Assembly (NCBI GenBank): GCA_003427395.1
Contig: BFEA01000674.1
Coordinates: forward strand, 99,088 to 121,200
DNA length: 22,113 nt
Direction of reading: 5' to 3'
Origin: Chara braunii
Taxonomy: Eukaryota > Streptophyta > Charophyceae > Charales > Characeae
In this document: one piece after another, positions 1 to 8,837 of the stretch
How the letters are laid out: every line of letters starts with the position of its first letter
How positions within the stretch are numbered: the first letter of the stretch is position 1
Position numbers and translations under genes: made by a program
Notes under the pieces: generated by a model
Seen by the model: the letters and a program-made list of their open reading frames with translations, nothing else
Told to the model about the DNA's origin: nothing
Databases searched by the model: none

Positions 1-4
1 TCAT

Positions 5-5
<1 letters not shown>

Positions 6-46
<41 letters not shown>
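6..46. repeat. (CA)n microsatellite
   Basis: Uninterrupted CA dinucleotide repeat of about 20 units at the left edge of the window. It is a simple sequence repeat with no coding content. Confidence 0.97.
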
Positions 47-49
<3 letters not shown>

Positions 50-261
50 GTGCGTGTAGAAGCGTATATTTTGATTTTCTAGCAGAAGATTCATTCGATT
101 TTGCTCATCCTATTGATGGAAGTAGCGTGAGACCAGCCGTGGGGTTGGAGATTTACCTGTTGGCCGGTGCGATGCTCATCCTATCGATGCAACACCCTCT
201 CTCTTGCTCTCTACTTCGCCCCCTCGCCTGCTTCACTCGAGCAGCCCGCCCATCACTTCGC

Positions 262-262
<1 letters not shown>

Positions 263-338
<76 letters not shown>
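263..338. repeat. (TC)38 / (GA)38 microsatellite
   Basis: Perfect 76-bp TC dinucleotide tract. It produces long Ser-Leu or Arg-Glu runs in the overlapping reading frames on both strands, so those frames are not evidence of genes. CT/GA tracts are common in plant promoters and 5' leaders, and this one lies about 330 bp upstream of a TATA-like motif on the same strand. Confidence 0.97.
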
Positions 339-340
<2 letters not shown>

Positions 341-900
341 CGGCTGCCTCCGCCCCCTGCCACCCGGCCCAGCCTTCCTTCTCCCGCAAGCCGCGCCGTC
401 ACTCGTCGGCAGTCTGCGCAGTTCGATTCTCGGTGCCGGCCCTCACGCTGCAAGTGTCCCGCTGGCCCCGCCCCACGAACCGATGCGTCCCAAACCCCCG
501 TTGTCCTCCTCGGTCCACCTCCGCGCCACCACGACCCTCTTCGCAAATACGGCCCCCGCCAACCGACGCGCCCTCCTCGGTCCCCTGCGGCACCCAGGGA
601 GGAACTCCCTGCCCGATTTTTGCTAGGCCCAGTGGGAGCGCCACGCGTGGACCGCTTTTCCTTTAAGGTATATAAGAGATAAAGATTGGGTTTGAGCGTG
701 CTGGTCTGCTTTCCCTCTGCGTTTGCTTGTTTGGGTCCAATGTGTTAGTTTTCTCAGATTGTCAGTGCAAAATTCCAGAGTGATTGATTTTTCCACTATC
801 CTTACTAAAGACTTTCCTGAACCTTTTAGTCTATCCACTCCAAACTTTGCTGTCCTACATTGGATGTCTGTGACTTGAACGAAGCAAAGTGCAATGAATG
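339..900 (+). other. C-rich tract, possible promoter region
   Basis: From 339 to about 660 the plus strand is strongly C-rich and open in several frames, but the translations are Pro/Ser/Arg low-complexity with no recognisable domain. From 660 to 900 the composition becomes T-rich. I see no convincing coding exon. The (TC)n tract, C-rich block and TATA-like motif together could be a promoter or 5' leader, but no downstream gene could be identified to support it. Confidence 0.3.
669..676 (+). promoter_or_regulatory. TATA-like motif
   Basis: TATATAAG on the plus strand, a good match to a plant TATA box, following a C-rich block. The first downstream ATG (894) opens only a 16-codon frame. Motifs this short occur by chance, so function is unproven. 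Confidence 0.25.
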
Positions 901-2439
901 GGTTTGACTTCGGCTGTGAATTCTTTTTTGTTTTTCTTAAATAATTTGGACCATTTCTCGATTTATGCGTGTCATCCTTGCGCAGGGGCCACAGATGTCC
1001 CGAAGGACTCGCCTGTGAATTCTATGTTTGACACGTATGTTATTTTCCTGGAGCCGTATGCTGTCATCCGATGTCTTAACATCGTGTCGTTTTTGTTTAA
1101 AGCATCAGTACATGGGCACCTGGGCCGCGGGCCTGACACCTCAAATTCTGGAAGTGCGAAATGAAAACGCTACCGCCAATCCAATTTATCAACGGCAGGC
1201 CCAGCGTTTGATGTTTCGGCCTCGTTTTCTTGTGGCAACAAGTTTCGTACTGCAAGGCTGGGCCCGTGTACTAGTGGAAACTACCTGCATGCCAGTGTGT
1301 CAGACCTGCATCTGACAGTTGGGCCTGACAGCAGCGACAGAAGATGTGTCACAGAGTGTGGTGTGGCCACCTAAAAACATCTGTGGCTGGTGGACCACAC
1401 TGTGCAGAGGGGATCTGAATTCTCGTCTTGCAGGCTCCCCTCTGACTGTGTGCCTCCCCCGTAAAGGATTCTCTCACCATCTCCCCCCCCCCGCCCAAAA
1501 AAAAAACCTAACGAAAAGTCGAACAAGTGTGTGGATGTGAAAAATGCGTGCTGCATCCACTGAAGCATTTTGTGGCTTAATGGGATGCCAATGAACTACT
1601 GATATACAGACCTGTCATCTAAACCGATGACATCTTCAGTGGTATGGGGGGTAGGAACAGCTAGGGGAAATAAGTACGATCAGCCGGACAGGTACAGGCT
1701 GATGAGGCATCCCACTCCCTATACCCAGAAGACCGACTCTCTCAGACACTCGTAAATGTTCTCAGATGTTTCTGTATATGGGACGCTGGACCAGTTTTCC
1801 AGCAGGTGTAACTCCCCAGATATAGATGGAGTATGCCCGAGGGTCCTGGCGCTGGCTGCTCCTATCAAGTGAACTAAATAACTGAATTCCCTGGGGCCGG
1901 TCAGTTCAATGATGATACCTCAAGGCTGACTCCCTTTTCAAAACATTTTGCACTCCCGGCACACGATGGGGCAGTTGCCAAAGAATTCGCCACTGCCAGA
2001 CCCTCCCCCTTCGCCCTACCAGAATCATGCACACCCACACGCATAGGTACCCATGTACAAACACACCTGCATTCTCCCTTTTTCTTAATAAAAAAGGTTG
2101 TGCAGGCTGAAGTATAGGCACTGTTAGTAGGCAGGCCCTACCCTGATGACCAGTGCTATAATTGCACTTCCACAACACACCCAGGGCAGAGCGGGGCATT
2201 CCAAGGTGTGAGACTTCCAGTGGTACCCAGTCCCTCAGCGACCTTCCCTCCCCCAACTGTGTATGTTGTAAGCACGGCCAGCAGGATGCTCGACGGGCTG
2301 GACCCCCCATTCATCATCTACACAACCTTGCGACCGTCCCCCCGAGGGGTACCCGGCCGGGGATGAACTGACATTTTGTTAAAGCTGGCATTTTTTTGTG
2401 AAATCAAGAAATTGAATTTAGTGAAAATCGGCTATATGG
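901..2439. other. unassigned DNA
   Basis: No recognisable gene on either strand. A block at 986-1034 is bounded by a CGCAG/ acceptor-like and a /GTATGT donor-like site and is open in one frame, but at 49 bp it is too short to assign. Mononucleotide runs of C and A lie around 1483-1506. The remaining open frames are short and show no domain. Confidence 0.5.
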
Positions 2440-2454
2440 CTTGCTCCCGAGGGT

Positions 2455-3254
2455 GCCAGCTGCTATCTGGCCACTCAGGTAAAGGCGCTGCAGACTAAGT
2501 GGGTGGTCAAGCTGCTCACCCAGGCGAACCTACCCTGGGTCACTTTGGCACGACATCGGATTAGTCAACTCGGATAGCCAGCACACCCCACTGCATGCAA
2601 GGCCTGTTCTGGGTAATGGCCAAATCCTGGTCAGCACAGCGCGGGACACCTCAACAACAAGACCACCAACAGCAGCAAGAGTTAAGAAACTGCTCAGACT
2701 ACTGGATGTACCTAATCAAGATTTGGAGGGAGACTTTCCCGGTGAAGGTGCGTGAGCCACCAAACAGGGAAGAAGTGTTACGCCAGCCTCTCTTCTGTAA
2801 CCAGTGGTTTAAGGACCAGGCGGATAAACCCTGGACACTCACGACATGGGACAGCTGATGGACCACTTGGTTGGAACACGGAGTGTGGCAAATCAAACAC
2901 CTCTGGAACCAAGCACACAACAGATGGAAGACACACACAGAGATGAGGGAGACGCTCAAGGGTTGCCACAACCTGCAGACAAACCTAAACGCCATGGTGA
3001 CATTGGTCCCACAAGAATGGTTGGAGTTGCTGCAGTGACCGACGGAATGGAAGAAGGGAGATTTGGCAACTTGGACTTGGGAGAACACGCCGGCTGAGGT
3101 GATGTCGTTTGTCAAAAAAGTGGACCCCTCGGATCAGTGGACCCTGTGGACTATGCACGACGTAGAAAACCGGGTCACACAGTTAGTGCGGTCACCCAAG
3201 TCATCTGGGCTAGGGTCTCAGCCAAACCCCATCTCCTCAGAAGAGTACGAGTGA
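2455..3254 (+). pseudogene. LINE reverse transcriptase C-terminal region, broken
   Basis: The first part (2455-2575) reads KALQTKWVVKLL followed by PWVTLARHRI. This is the thumb/connection motif that follows the RT catalytic core in plant LINEs and ends at a TAG. From 2595 another frame continues to 3254 with a typical Trp-rich linker (for example LFCNQWFKDQ and HGVWQIKHLWNQAHNRW). It is interrupted by in-frame TGA codons at 2856 and 3036 and ends at TGA 3252. The coherence of the peptide across these stops shows one decayed gene rather than several short genes. No YADD-type catalytic motif is present, because that part lies beyond the truncation. Confidence 0.65.
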
Positions 3255-3322
3255 CCTTCTTCTCAGTCTCTATCCCAGTCTGGTAGTGTAGTCCAGAATG
3301 CTGGTCCGGTGCACCACTGGCG

Positions 3323-4051
3323 TTGTGGCGGTGGTTGTTTTCCAAGCCCATTCCGCTGGGTCAAACTCCAGGTCCTGTATGTTCGTCGTGGGGTTCTAGA
3401 TTCTGTAGTCTTCGTCCTCGACCGGTCAACCAGTGGCTCAACAAATGTAGATTCCCAGCTGCCCGAACAGACTTTGACGAAATTTGCGCCCTCTGCGAAG
3501 ATGGCACTCCAGAAGACCTTCCACACTGCTTACTCACCTGCCAGCAGGCAGCTCAACTCTGGGCCAGATCGGCAAACCTTTGGGAAGCAGCCACATCCAC
3601 CCTCCTGCCTGACATCCCGGTGGCCACACTCACCGGCCTTAAAGAACTGCGTGTGCAGAAGACGTGGCAACGCACACTCTACCCAAGGCTCCGCCCCCTG
3701 ACATTGTGGGCGATCTGGAAGAAGCGCTGCAAGTAGACAATCACTGTGCAAACGACGTCACTGGCTGAACCATGGGAAGGACTGGTGCAGACCCTACTGA
3801 CAGAGTATCACTAGGATTGGCGCAGAGCAGGAAAGCATATCCAGGAGGACCCCACCAAAAAACAAGACATTGTCACAGCGGTAAACTGGGGACCATAATG
3901 GGGAGCACCCTCAGACTCGCATGGGGAACTCAGCAGGGCCACCAGGACCATGACGACCACATGTCAACCACCTCTCCAACATCCACAGATACAAGAGAGG
4001 CTCTTGCCTTGGCCTGAAGACTATTCAGAACAGAGGCTGGAGGGTTGAGAG
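3323..4051 (+). pseudogene. LINE ORF2 zinc-binding domain (zf-RVT) and C-terminus, broken
   Basis: The open part (3323-3736) carries a zinc-binding signature near residues 55-73: CALC, then H68 and C73, followed by the conserved QLW. This matches the zf-RVT domain found at the end of plant LINE ORF2 proteins. A frameshift around 3255-3320 separates it from the upstream linker. Downstream the same frame keeps coding-like character (TLWAIWKKRCK, then EPWEGLVQTLLTEY) through in-frame stops to about 4050. The domain is thought to help bind template RNA during target-primed reverse transcription. This copy cannot make a full protein. Confidence 0.7.
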
Positions 4052-4384
4052 TTAAACAGAGCAGGGCAGGAGGAGGGCGGAAGGCTGAGGGGTCAGCAGA
4101 GCAGGGCACAGTAGAGCATCAAAGTAGACAAACGAGGAGACAGACCCACATTAGGGAGGACCTAGACTCCAGAATATAACGAATAGCTGACAGCTATGAC
4201 AGCTGAGAGGAGGTCAGGAGCTCCCAGGGAAGGCACACAGGAGCAGTGTGGACGAGGGCTGGATCCCGTCATAAGCGAAGCTGGCTGATGCTGCCAGGAC
4301 AACTCCGGGTCAAATTGTGAGGTCCCTGGCCTCTTTTTTTTTAAATCTATAAATGAAATGGTTTGTGGTAAAAAAAAAAAAAAA
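4052..4384 (+). other. LINE 3' untranslated region and poly(A) tail
   Basis: Purine-rich non-coding sequence follows the ORF2 remnant and ends in a run of 15 A at 4370-4384. A terminal A-run directly after the 3' UTR is the expected 3' end of a LINE copy. No canonical AATAAA lies immediately upstream. Confidence 0.55.
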
Positions 4385-4403
4385 CTTCGCTGTTCTTCAA
4401 AAA

Positions 4404-4441
4404 AGTAAAATTAAATAAAAATGAATTTATTCAATTTTACT
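4404..4441. repeat. A/T-rich palindrome
   Basis: A 38-bp near-perfect inverted repeat whose arms begin AGTAAAATT and end AATTTTACT, with one mismatch in the outer 16 bp. It lies just after the LINE poly(A) and could fold into a hairpin or cruciform. Confidence 0.75.
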
Positions 4442-4529
4442 GAAAATTGATTACATTTTTGGTGTAAAATAGTGATGCAAATGGGCCAGAGTCCAGTATG
4501 GCAAATTCTGATCATGATCACTCATTCGG

Positions 4530-4616
4530 GCCAGCCAGGACTCGAACCTGCGGTCCTCGTCTTACGAGACAGGAACCTGTAGAGCACAGGCGCCTGACCA
4601 ACGAGGCTACTGCACA
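4530..4616 (-). repeat. tRNA-like sequence, possible SINE head or tRNA pseudogene
   Basis: Read on the minus strand, the segment contains a good RNA polymerase III A box (TAGCCTCGTTGG, 4609-4598) and a perfect B box (GGTTCGAGTCC, 4548-4538). A D-arm can form (GCCT/AGGC), and a T-arm can form around the B box. Between them lie two hairpins, one with stem CCTGT/ACAGG and one with GTCT/AGAC, which resemble an anticodon arm plus a long variable arm. The acceptor stem pairs poorly, so this is more likely a tRNA-derived SINE head or a decayed tRNA gene than a functional tRNA. Confidence 0.5.
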
Positions 4617-4619
4617 TCT

Positions 4620-5644
4620 GTGCTAGAGGGAAAGGGGATATGACAGAAAAGCTGAAGGATGAAGCAGAGAAACATGTGATGCATGCTCATCCGAAGACGA
4701 GCGATGCACAGGGCGATGAACAGGGTCCAAAACAAAACGATATAATGTGATGTAGCGCAGCAGAAGACTCAAAGATATGACCTGACTCATCAAATCCAGA
4801 CTCGACTCACACAATCACCATCACCCATGTCACACAGCAAGGAGGGAAACCATACAGGAAGGAAGGTCTCTCCTTGCGCACACACAGGGAAGAAACCACG
4901 GATGATGAAGTGGGGAGGAGAGACGAAGATGGAGAGGGAAGAGAAGACAAGAGTTAGGACTCGTAATCGTCCATGAAGTAGTCTCCCCATTGAATTTCCA
5001 ACCAATGTCTGTCCTAAAAAATGTTGAATTAGCTCCTGGGCACTCAAAACCCCCGAAATAGTGATTGCCTAAAAACGGTCTCTCTCTCTCTGATGAAGAA
5101 GAAGAAGAGGAGGGAAGGCTATGGAGGACGGGAGAAGAACCAGCAGCGGAGAAGAAGAAGAATGCCCTCTCTCTCTCTCTCACCTGCTTGTACAGACGAC
5201 GGTGCCTGGGCGCTGATCGTGGGGATGACGTCCTCTGATGCAGGTCGCTGGCGTGGAACGCGGCTATGGGGCACATGTAAGTAGCCTCTCCTACAGTGGC
5301 CAGGCCTTCCGGCGTCTGCCCTCTATTCCTACCTCCCGTAGAATCGTACTGTTGCCTAACGCTGCTCGCCTCCAACCGTCTCCCAGCACACTCGTGCCCC
5401 CAAAACTGAACGTCCAAGTGCTGGGCTGGTCCTAGATAAGTACCACTAGGACTGCTGCGTGGTGCCCGTGCCTATGATCTGGACCTTCCTATCTATCCTG
5501 CGATCATCGGCCCTGATTGTAGGCCAGAGTCCTGGTCCTGATTGCCTGGGTCCCTACTCAACTTCCAGGCTCTAAAACCTAGGACAAGGTTGTACCTGGC
5601 CTAAAACTCGGCGTCAACGAAGTCCACTGGTCGGAACAAGTATC
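4620..5644. other. unassigned DNA with short microsatellites
   Basis: No recognisable gene. Short simple repeats are present: TC at 5079-5091, GAA at about 5095-5106 and TC at about 5166-5180. They generate Lys/Arg- or Ser-rich frames on both strands that I do not regard as coding. Confidence 0.5.
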
Positions 5645-5773
5645 GGCCTGTTCGGACAGGGCAATAATGCGGAACGTCACTGGAACAGCCAAAGATAGAA
5701 CAGACAAAAATAAATCCTACTCTAAAGGTGCCTGTGCGAACATCACCGGATCATTGCCCTGTCCGAACAGGCC
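5645..5773. repeat. perfect 21-bp inverted repeat with 87-bp loop
   Basis: The left arm 5645-5665 and right arm 5753-5773 are exact reverse complements over 21 bp. The right arm also forms a second small hairpin with the following bases (CCGAACAG, 4-nt loop, CTGTTCGG, 5763-5782). The structure lies immediately beyond the point (about 5793) where the integrase homology of element A stops. Confidence 0.85.
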
Positions 5774-6239
5774 ACTGTTCGGCAGGTGCTGTACTACCCG
5801 GTTCATCTGTTCTGCCTGGCCATTTGACTCAGGGTGATTCCCTGAAGTCATTTGGAGTTTGGTGCCCATCTGTTCAGCAGTTGACTGCCACAGTTCACTT
5901 GTGAATCTCACATCCCTATCGCTAACGATGGATGTAGGCAAACCAAAATCCCGTACCCAATTATCCATAAACAGTTTAATGACGTAGTCAGTTTTAGCTG
6001 TTTCTGGCATGGCAATCAGTCTTGCGTCCTTAGTAAAACGGTCCACTATAACAAAGATATGCCTCTTTCCAGACTTGCTGGTCACAAGGGTGTCCATGAA
6101 ATCCATAGACACACTCTGTCTGACCTGGTCCTTTAGGAATCGCCAAGGGCTTGATCAGCCCAAGCGGAGCTTGAGTCCTTGGTTTGTCTCTTTGGCAAAC
6201 CTGGCAAGTTTCAACATAGCGTTTTGCATCTATCATCAT
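5717..6239 (-). pseudogene. pol: integrase of element A, frameshifted and truncated
   Basis: From 6239 the frame gives the Cys pair of the zinc finger (CQVCQRDK) and then loses homology at about 6125 through a one-base frameshift. The catalytic core continues in another frame from 6112, with Asp in SMDFMD (residue 4), Asp in SIVSDRDVRF (residue 65) and Glu in GQAEQMNR (residue 101). This gives the D,D-35-E spacing of retroviral-type integrases. Homology stops after MNRVVQHL (about 5793). The remaining residues come from the adjacent inverted-repeat sequence. The C-terminal GPY/F region and chromodomain are absent. Confidence 0.9.
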
Positions 6240-6248
6240 AGAAGGCCA

Positions 6249-6974
6249 CTAGAATCTTTGTACTAAGTTGGCTGATGTCTTTTTGTAACCAAAATGACCA
6301 GTTGCATCGTGACATTCTCCTAAAAATAAACTACGCAACGACTCGCTACTGGGAACACACAACCTTTTATTCCCTGCCTTCTCAAGAAACAGCAAGTCGT
6401 CTACCATCGTAAATTCGTCCAAAGTCTTTTTATCCTTTGCCTTGAATCTACGAATGATCTCGGACATAACTGGATCTTGCTGATAGGCATCCACCAATGA
6501 TCGAGTCAAATCGCTAGATATGCCAAGCTCTGTTACTAGTGCGCCCAGATAATCCGCCCGGCGAGATAATGCATCAGCCCCTTTATTGTACTCTCCCTTG
6601 ATCGGATCAAGTTGATAGTCATACATGTCTATCACTTGTATCCAACGCTTGAGTGCGTCAGTTAGTACTGGCTGAGTCTTAATCCAGCGCAAGGTCTCAT
6701 GGTCAGATCTTACATAGAAGAATCTGCCAAGGAGATAGTGTCTCCAATGTACCAGCGCTCTGTACAGGGCATAGAGCTCATGCTCATAAGTGGACTTAGC
6801 TAGTTTCTGAGATGGCATTTTTTTGCTCATGTACTCGATAGGTCTCAACTTGGGCCCCTCCTTTTGCGCAAGGACCGCGCCTATGCCATATTGGCTGGCG
6901 TTTGTGGTCACAACAAACGGCTTGTCAGGATCAGGAAGTTTGAGAACTTCATAGTGTGTCAGTGCATACTTCAA
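6249..6974 (-). pseudogene. pol: RNase H and integrase zinc-binding start of element A
   Basis: The RNase H domain begins with PFVVTTNASQYGIGAVLAQ, where the usual first catalytic Asp (TTDAS) is Asn. The conserved STYEHELYAL and SDHETLRW blocks follow, then the tether ending ADALSRRADYLG. The C-terminal part carries the His pair of the integrase HHCC zinc finger (ECHDATGHFG). A TAG at 6249-6251 interrupts the finger, and the same frame continues with the Cys pair. RNase H would degrade the RNA strand of the RNA-DNA hybrid. The Asp-to-Asn change alone should inactivate it. Confidence 0.9.
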
Positions 6975-7007
6975 TTTCTTGAAGCTTCCTTCACACTCTA
7001 CAGTCCA

Positions 7008-7856
7008 CTACCAAGGGGTGTCAAGTCGAGTTAGATCTGTTAATGGGGAAGCTATAGTACTATAGTTCTTCACAAACNNACGATAATAGCCCGTCATCCC
7101 CAGAAANGATCTGACCTCANTAACTGTCTGAGNTNTGGGCCAGTCACGTATGCTGGCCACCTTGGCATCTTCCGGCCTCAATCCATCTGCTGAAATTTCA
7201 TGACCCAAGTACAAGATCTTGGTGCGACCAAACTCGCATTTATCCAAGTTCACCTTGTACTGGTGCTGTCTTAGGAGACCTAGCACTGTTTTCAAGTGCT
7301 CAGCGTGCTCCTCTATAGTCCTACTAAAGATGAGAATATCGTCGAGGTACACGACAATAAACTTGACCAAGTAGTCATGAAAAATCTTCTTCATCGCGTG
7401 TTGGAATGTACCAGGTGCATTGCATAGGCCAAAAGGCATCACCACAAACTCGTACAGACCGTACCTGGTTTGAAATGCAGTTTTGTGCTGGTCCTCAGGT
7501 CTAACGACAATTTGATGGTATCCGGACTTCAAGTCTATCTTTGTGAAGTACCGACATCCCTGCACTCTATCCAAGAGGTCGTCAATGCGGGATAGGGGCT
7601 CCGCGTTCTCAACGGTGATGGCATTGAGGCCCCTATAGTCAATGCACATCCTGAATGGACCTCCCTTCTTCAGAACAAATAAGACTGGCGCACCGTAAGG
7701 GGAGGTACTAGGCCGTATCCATCCCTTCTTTGTGAGCTCCTTGAGCTGGCGACGAAGCTCATCTAACTCCGCGGGAGACATCCTATAGATTCGTCCTCTA
7801 GGCACCTTGCTACCTGGGACAACCTCTATCGCATGGACAACCTCCCTTTCTACCAC
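7008..7856 (-). pseudogene. pol: reverse transcriptase of element A
   Basis: This is a nearly complete Ty3/gypsy RT domain of 282 residues. It has a GWIRPSTSPYGAPVLFV entry segment, FTKIDLKSGYHQI with catalytic Asp near residue 108, VMPFGLCNAPGTF, and the active-site box YLDD at residues 170-173. The thumb includes YLGHEIS and FLGMTGYYR. It is in the same frame as the protease upstream and the RNase H downstream, separated only by TAG codons at 7869-7871 and 7008-7010. The nominal first codon is an internal GTG, so it is part of a polyprotein and not an independent start. Several bases are N (7077-7135), leaving unknown residues in the thumb. Confidence 0.92.
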
Positions 7857-7868
7857 GCCTGTGGGCTC

Positions 7869-8837
7869 CTAAAAAACGTCTGAATATTGAGCGACGACTT
7901 TTTCTATCTCTGGGGGTGTTTTAACGGCCTCCCCTTTCTCAGAGACAAAAACTAGATACATGCCTTCCCTGCGATTCTGCTTATAATAGTTATAGAAGGA
8001 TGATGCACACATGCACCCGTAGTTTTCTATTAGGCTGCTAGCTTTGAACTTTTGCAATCTAACAGATCTACCGTTGGGCAATTTGTGAATCAATACCTTT
8101 CTATCCCTGTCAAACTGCGGTTGCGCGACCTCGAGGTAGTACATACCTAGGAGCATGTCAAAGGGCAGTTCGTCGCTAACCAGGAAGGAGATTTTATGAC
8201 TCACTTCCCCTCCTCCATAAGAGAAGGTGCAGACTACGTCCTTGACATAGTCTTTCACCAACATTTGGTGCTTGTTGGCCAGCGTAGAAGCTACAGTTCT
8301 GCTAAGCCGCTGCACTTGGTCCCCTAAGCAAAGTCTATCCACACAAGCACGACTGATGAAATTCCGTGTAGAGCCTATGTCTGCGAAGGCGCCAACCTTG
8401 CGGCCACCTACATCTACTTCTACCACGAAATGTTCACCCTTTGGACCTCTATTGATCATCACCCAAGAGTCCCTGGGGTCCTTCCCTGACCACTCAGTCT
8501 CTAACTCTTCTAGGGCCTCAGACACATCTCTCGAACAGAGCGTCGGTGGGTCTGAATGTGTCTGCGGGGCGATACATGGGTCACTAGCCTTGGCCAACGC
8601 CTGAAGTGGGGAAGGCAACGTAACCACTTTAGCGCGAGTAAGAGCGGCTAACACTCCTACTGGCCCGAGGTGTTTCCCTGTGAGCTGCTCGTAGAAGCAC
8701 TCCCAGGGTTCGAAGATAAACCCACCAGCGTTGGTGAGGCTACCTTCATGGTGACCTTCTTGCCGCGGCAAGTCCTGGACGTGTGGCCATAGTTGCCACA
8801 ATTCATGCATGTGCCCCTGGCAACTCGGTCCCTCCAC
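7869..8837 (-). pseudogene. pol: retropepsin-like aspartic protease region of element A
   Basis: The first 40 or so codons overlap the gag zinc knuckle in another frame and are probably not translated in this frame. The protease proper spans about 8460-8080. Its active-site loop is GAFADIGSTRNFIS, and the second conserved region is FDMLLGMYYL. Family members carry Asp-Ser/Thr-Gly, whereas here the second position is Ile (codons at 8373-8381), a substitution at a key residue. The region ends with QYSDVF and an in-frame TAG (7869-7871), after which the same frame continues into the reverse transcriptase. The enzyme would have processed the Gag-Pol polyprotein. Confidence 0.8.

Larger units (their letters stand above)
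2440..4384 (+). mobile_element. 5'-truncated LINE (non-LTR retrotransposon) fragment
   Basis: The segment reads as the last third of a LINE ORF2, followed by a 3' untranslated region and a 15-nt poly(A) tract at 4370-4384. In order it carries the post-RT connection domain (2455-2575), a Trp-rich linker (2595-3254), the zf-RVT zinc-binding domain (about 3480-3565) and a C-terminal tail to about 4050. The region before 2440 shows no RT catalytic core, so the copy is 5'-truncated, as is typical for target-primed reverse transcription. The left edge is approximate, and I could not find a target-site duplication flanking the poly(A). Confidence 0.7.

Noticed and set aside
127-682. Several overlapping open frames across the (TC)n tract on both strands
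   Set aside because: They are produced by the dinucleotide repeat and C-rich sequence. All frames are open at once and the translations are low-complexity.
4830-5417. 195-codon minus-strand open frame
   Set aside because: Composed of Ser/Arg/Pro low-complexity from short microsatellites, with no domain.
8272-8604. 110-codon plus-strand open frame
   Set aside because: Antisense shadow of the element A protease region.
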